Shown here: positions 49,596 to 58,757 of the stretch, piece after piece | Numbering within the stretch: position 1 is the stretch's first letter | Layout: each line of letters opens with the position of its first letter | NCBI GenBank assembly: GCA_963742655.1 | Contig: CAVUMM010000005.1 | Location: 588,384 to 652,383, forward strand | Length of the DNA stretch: 64,000 nt | Direction: 5' to 3' | Source of the DNA: JAICLK01 sp963742655 | GTDB taxonomy: Bacteria; Patescibacteriota; Saccharimonadia; Saccharimonadales; UBA4665 | Notes under the pieces: generated by a model | Seen by the model: only the letters and a program-made list of their open reading frames with translations | Database searches by the model: none | What the model was told of the DNA's origin: nothing | Position numbers and translations under genes: made by a program

Positions 49596-50216
49596 ATGGA
49601 TGACGTGATTGCGAAGTACAACAAAACGGCCGAAGAGTACGCGAAGAGCAGGATTGGCGCGGAAGACAAAGCCGAGCTTGCCAAGTTTAAATCAATGCTG
49701 AAACCTGGTTACGCAGTGCTGGATGTCGGCTGTGCTGCCGGACGTGACACGCGCATTTTAAAAGGTATGGGTTTTAATGCTGTCGGAGTGGATTTAGCCG
49801 AAAAGCTTATTGAGATTGCGCGCGTAGAAAATCCTGACCTCAAATTTGTGCTTGGTGACATGCGCAAGTTGCCGTTCGACGATGAGTCCTACCAGGCGGT
49901 GTGGGCTAGCGCGGTTCTTCATCATGTAGGCAAATCTGAGATGCCGGCGGTGCTCCATGAATTTTGGCGCGTGCTTGCGCCGGGCGGATTACTCTACGTC
50001 CACACCAAGGCCGGCAAGGGCGAAATGCAGACGCAGGAAGCGAATGTGCACGGCGAAAACCGGGAGTTTGAGCTGATGACAGCCGAAGGACTCGATGCGC
50101 TATTAACTAAAAACGACTTCCAAAAGCGGGCGCTCGAGCAAAAGCAAAGCAAATCCAGAAAGGGGTTGTTCTGGGCGAATGCCTTTTATGTGAAACGTGA
50201 GGCGCCCGCGTATTAA
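49596..50216 (+). CDS. Class I SAM-dependent methyltransferase
   Basis: 206 residues. Motif I VLDVGCAAGRDT, motif II acidic loop (GVDLAEKLIEIA), GDMRKLPFDDES and ASAVLHHV fit the Methyltransf_11 fold. The target is unknown. TATAGT ends 7 nt before ATG 49596 (leaderless). Confidence 0.83.
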   Translation: MDDVIAKYNKTAEEYAKSRIGAEDKAELAKFKSMLKPGYAVLDVGCAAGRDTRILKGMGFNAVGVDLAEKLIEIARVENPDLKFVLGDMRKLPFDDESYQAVWASAVLHHVGKSEMPAVLHEFWRVLAPGGLLYVHTKAGKGEMQTQEANVHGENREFELMTAEGLDALLTKNDFQKRALEQKQSKSRKGLFWANAFYVKREAPAY

Positions 50217-50279
50217 CGAAACATAGCGGCTGGGGTTTATTGCAAAACAGAATAGTTTGGATGGTTTATACTGGCGTGT

Positions 50280-50789
50280 ATGAAAGTAATAATGTATCCG
50301 GCAATCACGCTCGATGGGTTCATTGCTGATCTGAACGGCGAGTGTTATTCATGGATTAACGATGAAGACGAGGCCGTCTATAATGCTGCTGTAACTCGAG
50401 CAGGGTGTTTGCTCGTCGGGCGTAAGACATTCGAACAATATCCTGAGGATTTTCCGAAAAGTGACGCTATAACTTTTGTTTATACATCTCAGCAAAGCCA
50501 GAAAGATCAAGACAAAATAAAGTTCGTGCGCGGCACGCCGGCTGACGTTATCAAGCAAATTGCCGATTACGGCTTTTCGGAACTTGTGGTTGGCGGCGGC
50601 GGTGAAGTGAATGGATCATTTGCCGAGGCGGGATTGATAGACGAGATTATCATTAGTATCTACGGGGTTACAATTGGGGACGGCATCCCGCTGTTCGGCT
50701 CGCACAAGCCGCAGTTAAGACTCAAATTGCTTTCCACGAAGAACGAGCTTGACAGCATTGTGACGAATCATTACAAAGTGTTACGGTGA
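50280..50789 (+). CDS. DHFR/RibD-C-like reductase
   Basis: 169 residues: IMYPAITLDGFIAD, LLVGRKTFEQYP, ELVVGGGGEVNGSF and ISIYGVTIGDGIPLF match the RibD C-terminal/DHFR family. It is a paralogue of the gene at 12906. TATACT ends 7 nt before the ATG. Substrate unknown. Confidence 0.8.
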   Translation: MKVIMYPAITLDGFIADLNGECYSWINDEDEAVYNAAVTRAGCLLVGRKTFEQYPEDFPKSDAITFVYTSQQSQKDQDKIKFVRGTPADVIKQIADYGFSELVVGGGGEVNGSFAEAGLIDEIIISIYGVTIGDGIPLFGSHKPQLRLKLLSTKNELDSIVTNHYKVLR

Positions 50790-51221
50790 TCAGGTAGTTT
50801 CTAAATCGGCTTGGCGATCAGATTCAGAAAGTGGATACCTACGATATCCGAGGACTCCCAAAAGCGTAATCCGGCCAAGTCTTACCGCGGAACGAAAAAG
50901 CTTTGATATACGCCGTTCTGACCGATGCTCGGCGACGGAAGTTTGAGCAGGTCTTATCGCGGCTTCTAGCTCTGATAAGCCAAATGTCATCGGGCCTAGT
51001 TCGGCTACTGAAAGCACATGCGAATGTTCTGTCATGGCTGTATGAAGCGCAACCAGACCGGCATCTTGCAGCACGCCGCCAATTTGATAAGAAACGGGGA
51101 TTGGTCTGCGCACTTCATCGGGCTCGAGCTCGTCATGCCTCGCAAAATCTTCATGGCCGTAGCCAATCGGTCCGGTGTATGCATCCACTAATGGTCTCGT
51201 CTTAACATCTCCAACAACCAT
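50790..51221 (-). CDS. Hypothetical protein
   Basis: 143 residues, soluble, rich in Arg and Glu toward the C-terminus; no family recognised. TATAAT on the minus strand (51229-51234) ends 7 nt before ATG 51221, which supports it as a real leaderless gene. Its stop abuts the convergent DHFR-like gene. Confidence 0.5.
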   Translation of the reverse strand: MVVGDVKTRPLVDAYTGPIGYGHEDFARHDELEPDEVRRPIPVSYQIGGVLQDAGLVALHTAMTEHSHVLSVAELGPMTFGLSELEAAIRPAQTSVAEHRSERRISKLFRSAVRLGRITLLGVLGYRRYPLSESDRQADLETT

Positions 51222-51310
51222 AGTTCGTATTATACTACTGCAGAAAATAAGTTTTCTTAACGTTCAAACTGAGCGTATTGAATTTTATATGACAAAGTCC
51301 GGCTGCTCGC

Positions 51311-52351
51311 TTACGAGGCTTGTGCACAGCCATTTTTATCGCGCATGGTCGCGATAAGCTCGCGGATTGATTGTTCGCTGACTGATTGAATGAGTTCGAC
51401 GCGCAACTTTCCGTGGAAATTGCGAACGCGGATACCGAAATGCCGTTCGATAAAATGAGCGGAAATATGCAGAAATCCGCCGGATTCAACACCGAAGTCT
51501 GCGCCGTTTGCCGCGAGCCATGGGGAGCCGCTCGCGCCCTCGACGATATGATTTTGCCCGCCGCCGTAGGCCTTGATTCCGGTGATTACCCCGTACACAA
51601 CTTGTCCGTCTGGTTCCGTTTGCCACTTGCCAAGCACCATGCCGACCAACTGATCGGGTGTATGAAGAGCAATTGATTCGGCGTATGTATGACGATCGCG
51701 TTCTCCGTGGTTTGTTTCCAGCGGTTGCCAGTTTTCGTTCCACAGCAGTGTTCCGGGCCGCAGTTGTTTGACAGTCGGCTGCACCGGAATAATTGGCTGA
51801 CTTTGCAGCCGTCGACCAGTTCCCAACCTTAGAATCCCTTCGTCAGGCCCGTAAAAATGTCCTGTTTTGTTATTACCGCTATACGTTGAAGCACGATTCG
51901 TTATGCCGTACATACGGGATTGGTTGTTTACGTGAGTATATGCGTACTGCTGATAACAGCGAGGTTCGGGGTTATTGACCGGCGTGACAACGTGGCCTGC
52001 TGTCACGGCATACTTTACGCCGCCTACTTCCATGACAAAGCCGCTGCCTCCATAAATATTGTACGTAGTACCGCGCAGCAATGCAGAGCCAATAGTCTGT
52101 ACCGTGCCGCTCAATTCTCGCTGAACGGCAGCAGGCTCAACCGCTACTGCACGATGGAGGGCGGCTGAGGACATGTCCAATACACCGTGCGGGAGCGGCA
52201 GCACGGGACTTTCCGGAATAAGCGTGGGTGATTCATGTTCCTGCGTGATGGGATGTGGTGGCTGTTCGGCACCCGAATGTGAAGATTCGCACGCCGCCAA
52301 GCTGGTAGCAAGTCCCAAAGCTACGCCAGCCGCCAAAAGTCTTCTGCCCAT
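51311..52351 (-). CDS. Trypsin-like serine protease, predicted lipoprotein
   Basis: 346 residues. A lipobox-like LATSLAACESS at residues 14-24 follows a short cationic start, so the protein is probably lipid-anchored outside the membrane. A chymotrypsin-like catalytic domain follows: His in AVTAGHVV, Asp in PDEGILRLG and the nucleophile Ser in VEGASGSPWLA. Two cysteines flank the middle. It could process surface or host proteins. It is transcribed in the same direction as the sigma-WhiB gene 43 nt upstream, so they may be co-expressed. Confidence 0.75.
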   Translation of the reverse strand: MGRRLLAAGVALGLATSLAACESSHSGAEQPPHPITQEHESPTLIPESPVLPLPHGVLDMSSAALHRAVAVEPAAVQRELSGTVQTIGSALLRGTTYNIYGGSGFVMEVGGVKYAVTAGHVVTPVNNPEPRCYQQYAYTHVNNQSRMYGITNRASTYSGNNKTGHFYGPDEGILRLGTGRRLQSQPIIPVQPTVKQLRPGTLLWNENWQPLETNHGERDRHTYAESIALHTPDQLVGMVLGKWQTEPDGQVVYGVITGIKAYGGGQNHIVEGASGSPWLAANGADFGVESGGFLHISAHFIERHFGIRVRNFHGKLRVELIQSVSEQSIRELIATMRDKNGCAQAS

Positions 52352-52394
52352 AAGTAAACAATATCATCTAAATTTATAATATCAAATCTTGCAT

Positions 52395-54719
52395 CTAAGC
52401 CAATTGCGGTTCTTTTTCTATAGATTTTCCAGTGTACTTAACCACGGCCGCCACCAAGGGGCTTACGGCCATAGCCGTCACAAGAAAGTCAGGGTCATGC
52501 TCGATGTCGGCCACTCGCTGAGCAGCGTAGGCGCCGCCCCAAATTCCTTGCTGTCCATTCCTTTTGTTACCCATGATTGATCCTAGCGCCATACCCTCTA
52601 GCCTGCATTGTGTTTTAAGCACGCATTGGCCGCATGTTTGATTAAAGATTAGATCGCTTATTTTCCCGACAGGGAACATTTCAGCGGTGCTCATGGAACG
52701 ACACCTCGCAAGTACGCTATCCGACGACCCTTCTGATACGCCCAACGCTTGCAGAATATGCTGGCGGGAAGGACTAGAAGGGTGCATTAGTTTTAGAAAT
52801 GCTCTGATTATGTTTATTCGCACGGATGCAGGGCTGAGGTTTACATGTAATGCGATATCCTTCTGGGTATAAATAGGTGATCCGCTTAAGCCGAACGCCA
52901 TTTGCAAAATTGTCCGTTCTTTGTCGGTCAAGCCATTTTGCGCCTTATTTATGACATCCTCGATAAAAGATAAGTCCAGTAAACTGTCTTCCCCAGAACT
53001 ATTGGCCGGCATCTTGTCCGCGACAAAATCATGGAGTGTGCTATCCTCATTTTCGCCAAGAGGTGTGTCCAAAGATAAAGCATCCTCACGCAACTTTCGG
53101 AGTTCACCGACTCTTCGCTCGGTGATTCCCATTACTGCCGCAATTTCACTCGCTTTGGCTGCCCGACCGGTTTCACGCTGGATACCATCTTCAGCTTTGC
53201 TAAGTTTAGCAAGGGTGTCATGTATATGCGCGGGCATGCGGATCGCATCACCGAAATCTTCGAATCCCCTAGTCATGAATACTTGTATCCAATGACTGGC
53301 GTATGTCGCGAAAGCAAAACCCTTTGTATAATCATATTTTTCAACCGCACGGATAAGGCCGAGGTTGCCTTGTTGTATAAAATCGAGAAATTCAAACTTC
53401 GAGCTGCTTTTGCGTTTGGCAAAATACACGACCAGCTTTAAATTACGTTCGATCATTTTTTGTTTCGCAGCTTTGCCTTCTGCGGCCAAAAGGGTGAGAT
53501 CGCTTTTTAATACAGCCGACAAAGCCAACAAGCCATCAGCATCACGTACAAGGTGTTGCCTTACGCCAGTAATCAGTTCGGCGACCATTTCCTTTGCCCT
53601 CGTCATTTTATCTTCATTTATTTCAGTCGGCATCGGCTCATCGCCAGGGTCTTTTTTATTCCGTTTCAATAACCCTACGTACGCTTCATTTACGAGGTAT
53701 TGCCTGGACGTATCGGGGACAATGCCAATTTTCATGAATTTACTAACTTGCAGGATTTTTTCGGCATACAATCCTGCTTCGATTCGTTGGCATAAATCGT
53801 CGACTTGTTCTTGATCTAGTACTGGAAGGCGCCCAATATCATTTAAATAAAGGCGTACAGATTCCAAATTGAGGCCTTCGGCTTCCGCTGCTTCGTCTGC
53901 CGCTCCGCCAGTCGCTTGATTTGCTGCATGCGAATTCTCGTCTCCACCGTATTCCTGCGCTGTTTCACGAAAAGCCTGTTCTATGGCTGATTCATTTATC
54001 TCCTCGGCTTGTGAAATTTCTTCACCGCCATGAGCGGCTTGGGCGCTTGGCTGGCGGGGTTTTCTATCCGTTCCCGCCCCTGCGGCCGCTTTGCGAGTAC
54101 GTGGTCTGCCAGCGTCGCTTCGTCGCCTTCTGGCTGGCCTTTCGCCGTTACTTACAGCGACACCGTCAGTATGGTTTGCAGCAGGAGCTGCGGGTTTTTC
54201 CGCTGCAGGCCTAAAGAGTGATTGTATTAAAGCCTCAGCTCCATTCGTGCCTTGTCCGTTCGTGCTGTCGGCAGTTAGTTTTCGTATAATCATACCGAGT
54301 ATCACATCGGCGCCACCCAGTGTCTCCCGGGCTTCGGCAAGCATGATTCCGACATGCGCGACTTTGCTCGCTATCCAACTTTCGGTCGCCGTTGAAAATT
54401 GCCGTTTTACAGCTTCCGGCCCTTCATCGATCAAAGTTTGGAACACACGGCGCGTCGTATCCACTGTTCGTTCTGACTCACCGCTTGAATAGGACGCCGC
54501 AACGTCCAATACCGCCCCGCCGAGACGAACGACTCCTTCGCGGGAAAGTTCAACCGGATGCCCGACGTCAGGCGCAACAACACCTGATTCGGCCAGTAGC
54601 CAACCGGGCAAATCTTCCAGAACCGCCAGTGCTGCGCCATCTCCGCCAGCCGCCTCGTTCCTGCCGCGCGCGGGCAAGGCGACGACGCTGGGTCTTGTGC
54701 CGATTTGTGGACCTGCCAT
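52395..54719 (-). CDS. Sigma-70 family factor with C-terminal WhiB-like domain
   Basis: 774 residues. Residues 1-280 are a unique region with low-complexity basic and Ala-rich stretches. Region 1.2 follows (NLESVRLYLNDIGRLPVL, 284-301), then region 2 (MIERNLKLVVYFAKR, 422-436; DFIQQGNLGLIRAVEKYDYT, 446-465), region 3 (about 495-550) and region 4 with its HTH (TQKDIALHVNLSPASVRINI, 618-637). The region 2.4 helix differs from housekeeping factors (YASHWIQVFMTRG). Residues 668-735 carry the WhiB signature: Cys673, MFPVGK, Cys696-x2-Cys699-x5-Cys705 and GIWGG at 725-729. WhiB proteins bind a 4Fe-4S cluster and region 4 of sigma in actinobacteria. Here both are one chain, suggesting a redox- or NO-sensitive sigma factor. 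Confidence 0.85.
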   Translation of the reverse strand: MAGPQIGTRPSVVALPARGRNEAAGGDGAALAVLEDLPGWLLAESGVVAPDVGHPVELSREGVVRLGGAVLDVAASYSSGESERTVDTTRRVFQTLIDEGPEAVKRQFSTATESWIASKVAHVGIMLAEARETLGGADVILGMIIRKLTADSTNGQGTNGAEALIQSLFRPAAEKPAAPAANHTDGVAVSNGERPARRRRSDAGRPRTRKAAAGAGTDRKPRQPSAQAAHGGEEISQAEEINESAIEQAFRETAQEYGGDENSHAANQATGGAADEAAEAEGLNLESVRLYLNDIGRLPVLDQEQVDDLCQRIEAGLYAEKILQVSKFMKIGIVPDTSRQYLVNEAYVGLLKRNKKDPGDEPMPTEINEDKMTRAKEMVAELITGVRQHLVRDADGLLALSAVLKSDLTLLAAEGKAAKQKMIERNLKLVVYFAKRKSSSKFEFLDFIQQGNLGLIRAVEKYDYTKGFAFATYASHWIQVFMTRGFEDFGDAIRMPAHIHDTLAKLSKAEDGIQRETGRAAKASEIAAVMGITERRVGELRKLREDALSLDTPLGENEDSTLHDFVADKMPANSSGEDSLLDLSFIEDVINKAQNGLTDKERTILQMAFGLSGSPIYTQKDIALHVNLSPASVRINIIRAFLKLMHPSSPSRQHILQALGVSEGSSDSVLARCRSMSTAEMFPVGKISDLIFNQTCGQCVLKTQCRLEGMALGSIMGNKRNGQQGIWGGAYAAQRVADIEHDPDFLVTAMAVSPLVAAVVKYTGKSIEKEPQLA

Positions 54720-54947
54720 ACTAACTCAGTCGTTCATCCCGGCACTTAAATTTATAAACATTCGATGATGTGCCGGTAATTCGCGTGACGACTCCTTGCG
54801 AAAACGGGCACTGTCGTCGTGGGAAGTGCTGAACATTGTCGCTTTAAAAACCATCACGTACAAGTAGTATACCAACAATGTTTGAAAGAATCCTCATAAT
54901 ATGTTAATCATAAGCACGTTCCGATTGGCGAAGGCGGAGATATTTGC

Positions 54948-56300
54948 CTAAACTGTGTTCTTGCCAGTGACCGTCCGCCAAAGCTCGCGTAAAACGGGCA
55001 GGCTGAAAGGGCTTTTGGTGCGCGGGCGGGCGCCTTCTGCCGGAACCATAAGTGTCAGGCTTTTCGGCATTATTGATATTTTAACGGGGGTTTTGTACGA
55101 TTCGCGTTCGCCGTCAACACCCGCAGCGAGCTGTTTTTGTCGGCTTCCAATCGTGAATTCTTTTGCCGTCCACTGCATTATGGTGCCTGCCGTGCCGGAA
55201 CCAAGCTGCCGCTTGAACGAAAACAGGTTCATCAATCGCCTGATAGTTGCATCATCAAGGCGGGTAAGTGCCGTGATTTGCAGCTTGCCGGTATCGAGCT
55301 TTTCGCGGTGCCCAAGTTCCAGCAAATTCATTGTTTCATACGGATTGACGCCGATAAATACTTGCACTGCACGGTTGTGCGGCTCGCTGTTATTATCTTT
55401 GAATTTCAGGCTGTACGGCTTTCGTTCGCCGCCCAATATTTCCTGTAAAACTTTCCGGGTAGTTTCGACCTTGTGGTCGCGGTATTCGTCATGGTCGACG
55501 ATGTCGGCATACAAGCCGAACGAAGCGTTATTCAGGAATATGCGATCGTTGATTTTGCCTGCGTCAATTTTTCGTTCGACGCCATTGAACCCCTCGAGCG
55601 CGTCAACGATTCTTTCAGGGTCGAGCCCGATATCACGCGCAAAATGGCAGCGCGTTCCGCCCGGCAAAACGACGAGCGGCAAATTAAATTCGATGGCTAC
55701 TTTCGCCACCGCGCCGATCGTCCCGTCGCCGCCTGAAACGCCAAGCATATCTGCCCCTTGCTTCGCGGCATTTCGCACCAACGATTCGATATTGTCACCC
55801 TTTTTCGTAATGTAAACTTCTATGCCTCGCTCCAAAGCAAGTTTGTCAATTCCTGCTTTTATCGCCCGGCCGTTTCCGGATTTCGGGTTGATTATGAGAT
55901 ACGGTTTATTAAAATTAACAGGCGATTGCGATCGCTTTCCAGCCAGGCGCTTTTCCTGCCAATATTTTTCGCGCAAGTAATTCAGCAGCATTACATAAGC
56001 TGCGATCAACCCGAAAACGACCAGCAGGGCGGCAGAATCTTTGATGTTTTTAAAGAAAAACAATATTTCGAATGTCAGACCGATGAGCCCGACCGCAACG
56101 ACCAAAGCTCCGTTCCGCAACCTGTCGCCCGTTCCCGTAAAGATCATCCATGCGCCGTATAGCAGTGCGAATATCGTCAACGTCAAAATTATCGAAAACA
56201 AAAAGTTATGAAGTAAGAATCGGGCGAAAATGAAAACCAGCGCTGCATAGACCATCAGGGCCACGATTGCGCCGATACGAGTCATAGGACTTGATTGCAT
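54948..56300 (-). CDS. Membrane-anchored diacylglycerol/sphingosine kinase-like protein
   Basis: 450 residues. The first 110 contain four membrane helices. The catalytic DAGK domain starts at about 128: KPYLIINPKSGNGRA, VSGGDGTIGAVAKVA (ATP loop) and LPGGTRCHFARDIGL. The C-terminal half has the beta-sandwich of the family (FLNNASFGLYADIV, GKLQITALTRL). It probably phosphorylates a lipid such as diacylglycerol or undecaprenol. It shares a back-to-back promoter with the HAD gene. Confidence 0.8.
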   Translation of the reverse strand: MQSSPMTRIGAIVALMVYAALVFIFARFLLHNFLFSIILTLTIFALLYGAWMIFTGTGDRLRNGALVVAVGLIGLTFEILFFFKNIKDSAALLVVFGLIAAYVMLLNYLREKYWQEKRLAGKRSQSPVNFNKPYLIINPKSGNGRAIKAGIDKLALERGIEVYITKKGDNIESLVRNAAKQGADMLGVSGGDGTIGAVAKVAIEFNLPLVVLPGGTRCHFARDIGLDPERIVDALEGFNGVERKIDAGKINDRIFLNNASFGLYADIVDHDEYRDHKVETTRKVLQEILGGERKPYSLKFKDNNSEPHNRAVQVFIGVNPYETMNLLELGHREKLDTGKLQITALTRLDDATIRRLMNLFSFKRQLGSGTAGTIMQWTAKEFTIGSRQKQLAAGVDGERESYKTPVKISIMPKSLTLMVPAEGARPRTKSPFSLPVLRELWRTVTGKNTV

Positions 56301-56318
56301 GCCAACTCCGTCATAGTA

Positions 56319-56332
56319 AAAGTATATACTTT
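56319..56332. promoter_or_regulatory. Symmetric divergent promoter
   Basis: AAAGTATATACTTT is a perfect 14-bp palindrome holding overlapping -10 boxes: TATACT for the plus strand (56325-56330, 7 nt before ATG 56338) and TATACT for the minus strand (56321-56326). RNA polymerase can engage only one side at a time. Confidence 0.6.
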
Positions 56333-56337
56333 ATTTG

Positions 56338-56856
56338 ATGTCAGCAATGATAAAAATCAAGCATAATTCCACGTGGTTTCCGAATTATGTCGCAGATTCG
56401 GTATTCGAGCTTGATACGAAAGAGTTTAAAAAAATAGGCATCACCCATTTGATATTTGATTTGGATAACACGTTAACGATGAGGCGTTCAGACATGCTCA
56501 CCGACGAAACCGTATCAAGTATCGCATCTTTGCAGCGGGCAGGGTTCACTATTCTACTCGGCAGCAATACCAGGCGTAATACGGATTCTATCGTTGAAGC
56601 GATGCATGCCCATGTGGTTCGGGCGCAAGGATTACTTTTCAAACCGCGAAAGGCATTTTATCGGAAAGCGATTACCGAAGCCGGTGTTGCGCCGAACCGA
56701 ATCGCTATGATTGGCGACCACATCATCAATGACGTAGCAGGAGCGAACCGGGCAGGTTTTGTGACCATCCTGGTTGCATCTTTGAGCAAAAGAAGGTGGA
56801 CACTCAATCGTGTAATTATCATATTTTTGAAAAAATTCTTTGTTTCGACACTGTAA
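56338..56856 (+). CDS. YqeG-family HAD IIIA phosphatase
   Basis: 172 residues. HAD motifs: LIFDLDNTLTM (nucleophile Asp), a Ser/Asn motif II (LLGSNTRRN), Lys in FKPRKAFY and GDHIINDVAGANRAG (motif IV). YqeG-type proteins dephosphorylate phosphatidylglycerophosphate or small phosphates. Pairing with a lipid-kinase-like gene fits a lipid role. Leaderless start at 56338. Confidence 0.8.
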   Translation: MSAMIKIKHNSTWFPNYVADSVFELDTKEFKKIGITHLIFDLDNTLTMRRSDMLTDETVSSIASLQRAGFTILLGSNTRRNTDSIVEAMHAHVVRAQGLLFKPRKAFYRKAITEAGVAPNRIAMIGDHIINDVAGANRAGFVTILVASLSKRRWTLNRVIIIFLKKFFVSTL

Positions 56857-56874
56857 ATGCGTCGCAAAAGAACG

Positions 56875-58614
56875 CTACTTTTTGCGAGTTCGGGATTTGC
56901 TTTTGTTCGCCTGCTTTTTACCAGGAGCTTGCCATTTGGTTTTTGACTTTTTCATGTAGTCGGCAATCGCAGCATCTATCGTCGGATAAAAGTGGCTCGG
57001 ATCCAAATCACCGATCAGGCCGAAGCGTTCGAACTTTCCGTGAACACGGTGCTTTAGCTCGGCAAATACCAATGAGGTTTTTTCGGCGTTCATTTCTTTG
57101 TCAAGGTCGGTCAACATTTCGGCTGCGGTTGAATCGATATCCGTAATCGGTTCGGCGGCGATGAGAATCCAGCGCGGACGGGGTTTTGACATGGTTAATT
57201 CCTGCACTTGGTCGCGAAAGGTGCGCGCATTGGCGAATATCAGCGGCGCGTCGAAACGGAAAATAATAAGTCCCGGCAGCAGTTCGCCGTGTGGGTATTG
57301 CTGCACGTCATGATATCCCGGTAAGTCTTTAACCTTGCCGAGCGTCGTTTGATATGGCCACCAAGTCCTACGAAATACGTTGAGTATCGAAAGCAATACG
57401 GCCAGCCCAATCCCGGGCAAAACGCCGAGCAGCGCGACACCCAAAAATGCCGTGATGGCCAATATGAATTCAGCGCGGCGCTGTTTCAGCAGTTTCATAG
57501 TCGCCGGTATATCCGCCAGCGAAAGCGACGCGGCAATGACGACAGCGGCCAATGTCGGTTGCGGCAGGTTCCGCAGTAATCCGGGCACGAACACCAGCAT
57601 AAGGATGATAGCGACCGCCCCGACGACTCCGGTCAGTTGCGTTTTAGCGCCGGTTTGTTCGGCTACCGCTGTCCTCGAGCCGCTCGTGCTAACCGGGAAA
57701 CCTTGAAAAAATCCGGCCGCGACATTCGCGGCGCCGATTCCGATCATTTCACCATTTCCATTAATCCGCTGGCCGGAGCGAGCGGCAAATGAAGAAGCGG
57801 TCGAGATCGTATCGGTCAGCGCCACAAGCGCGATGCCGGCCGCTCCAGCCAGCAGCAGCGGGAAGTCAGAAAATTGCGGCAGCGTCAAAGGCGGGAATCC
57901 TTTTGGTAAAGTTCCGACAAGCGAAACCCCATGACTCCCAAGTTGAAATATGACCGATAAACAGATTGCCGCTACCACTGCCACCAGCACGCCCGGAATT
58001 CTTGGCAGAAACTTATTCAGCAGTAAAATTAATGCAAGACTGATCAAGCCGATTCCCAGCGCCACTCCCAACGCCTCGCCGTTTGCCAAGCCATGTACGA
58101 ACGCGCGGATTTCACCGATCAAGCCGTCAGCGTCTGTAGAAAATCCGAAGAGTTTAGGCAATTGTCCGATTAAAATCGTCAGCGCCAGGCCGTTCATATA
58201 GCCTATCCGGGTCGGCTTCGACAATAAGTCGGCGACAAAGCCAAGTTTAGCCACGCCGGAAACGATCATAATTACACCAACCAGGACTGCCAGCATAGAC
58301 GCCAGAGCGATAGCGCGCTCCGGGCTGCCATTAGCGCCGAGTATCGGCAAAATCGTGGCGGCGATCATCGGCCCCAGCGAAGAATCCGGGCCAAGCACCA
58401 GTATGCGTGAAGGCCCGAAAGCTGCGTAGCCAAGCAGGCACAGTACCGTGGTATACAGGCCGGTTATCACCGGCAAGCCCGCAAGTTCCGCGTACGCCAT
58501 GCCTTGCGGTACCAGCAGTGTCGTCAGGACGATACCGGCAACGATGTCACTGCGCAACCACGACCTCCGGTAGGTCGAAAGCATCTTCGCTCCGGGCGGC
58601 CATGTGTATTTCAT
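56875..58614 (-). CDS. SulP-family anion transporter with STAS domain
   Basis: 579 residues. About 12 membrane helices with SulP signatures: SDIVAGIVLTTLLVPQGMAY, GLYTTVLCLLGYAAFGPSR, GEMIGIGAANVAAGFFQGFP and STSGSRTAVAEQTGAKTQ. A cytoplasmic STAS domain runs from about 435 (GLIIFRFDAPLIFANA ... DIDSTAAEML). These carriers move sulfate, bicarbonate or related anions. The tail is Lys-rich. Confidence 0.88.
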   Translation of the reverse strand: MKYTWPPGAKMLSTYRRSWLRSDIVAGIVLTTLLVPQGMAYAELAGLPVITGLYTTVLCLLGYAAFGPSRILVLGPDSSLGPMIAATILPILGANGSPERAIALASMLAVLVGVIMIVSGVAKLGFVADLLSKPTRIGYMNGLALTILIGQLPKLFGFSTDADGLIGEIRAFVHGLANGEALGVALGIGLISLALILLLNKFLPRIPGVLVAVVAAICLSVIFQLGSHGVSLVGTLPKGFPPLTLPQFSDFPLLLAGAAGIALVALTDTISTASSFAARSGQRINGNGEMIGIGAANVAAGFFQGFPVSTSGSRTAVAEQTGAKTQLTGVVGAVAIILMLVFVPGLLRNLPQPTLAAVVIAASLSLADIPATMKLLKQRRAEFILAITAFLGVALLGVLPGIGLAVLLSILNVFRRTWWPYQTTLGKVKDLPGYHDVQQYPHGELLPGLIIFRFDAPLIFANARTFRDQVQELTMSKPRPRWILIAAEPITDIDSTAAEMLTDLDKEMNAEKTSLVFAELKHRVHGKFERFGLIGDLDPSHFYPTIDAAIADYMKKSKTKWQAPGKKQANKSKSRTRKK

Positions 58615-58757
58615 CGCATCATTTTTAGCGCAAAGTGCCTAATATTATTCCCTTGTCCTTATTGCTTAAGCAAAAAGTATATGGAAGCATCGCTTCTAAC
58701 TCTGTGAGACAAATCACAATTGTCTTTTACGCCCGCTTTTGCTGCATGTACGCACGG

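Noticed and set aside
54955..55815. 286-residue frame on the plus strand
   Set aside because: Antisense shadow of the lipid-kinase-like gene, which has clear catalytic motifs.
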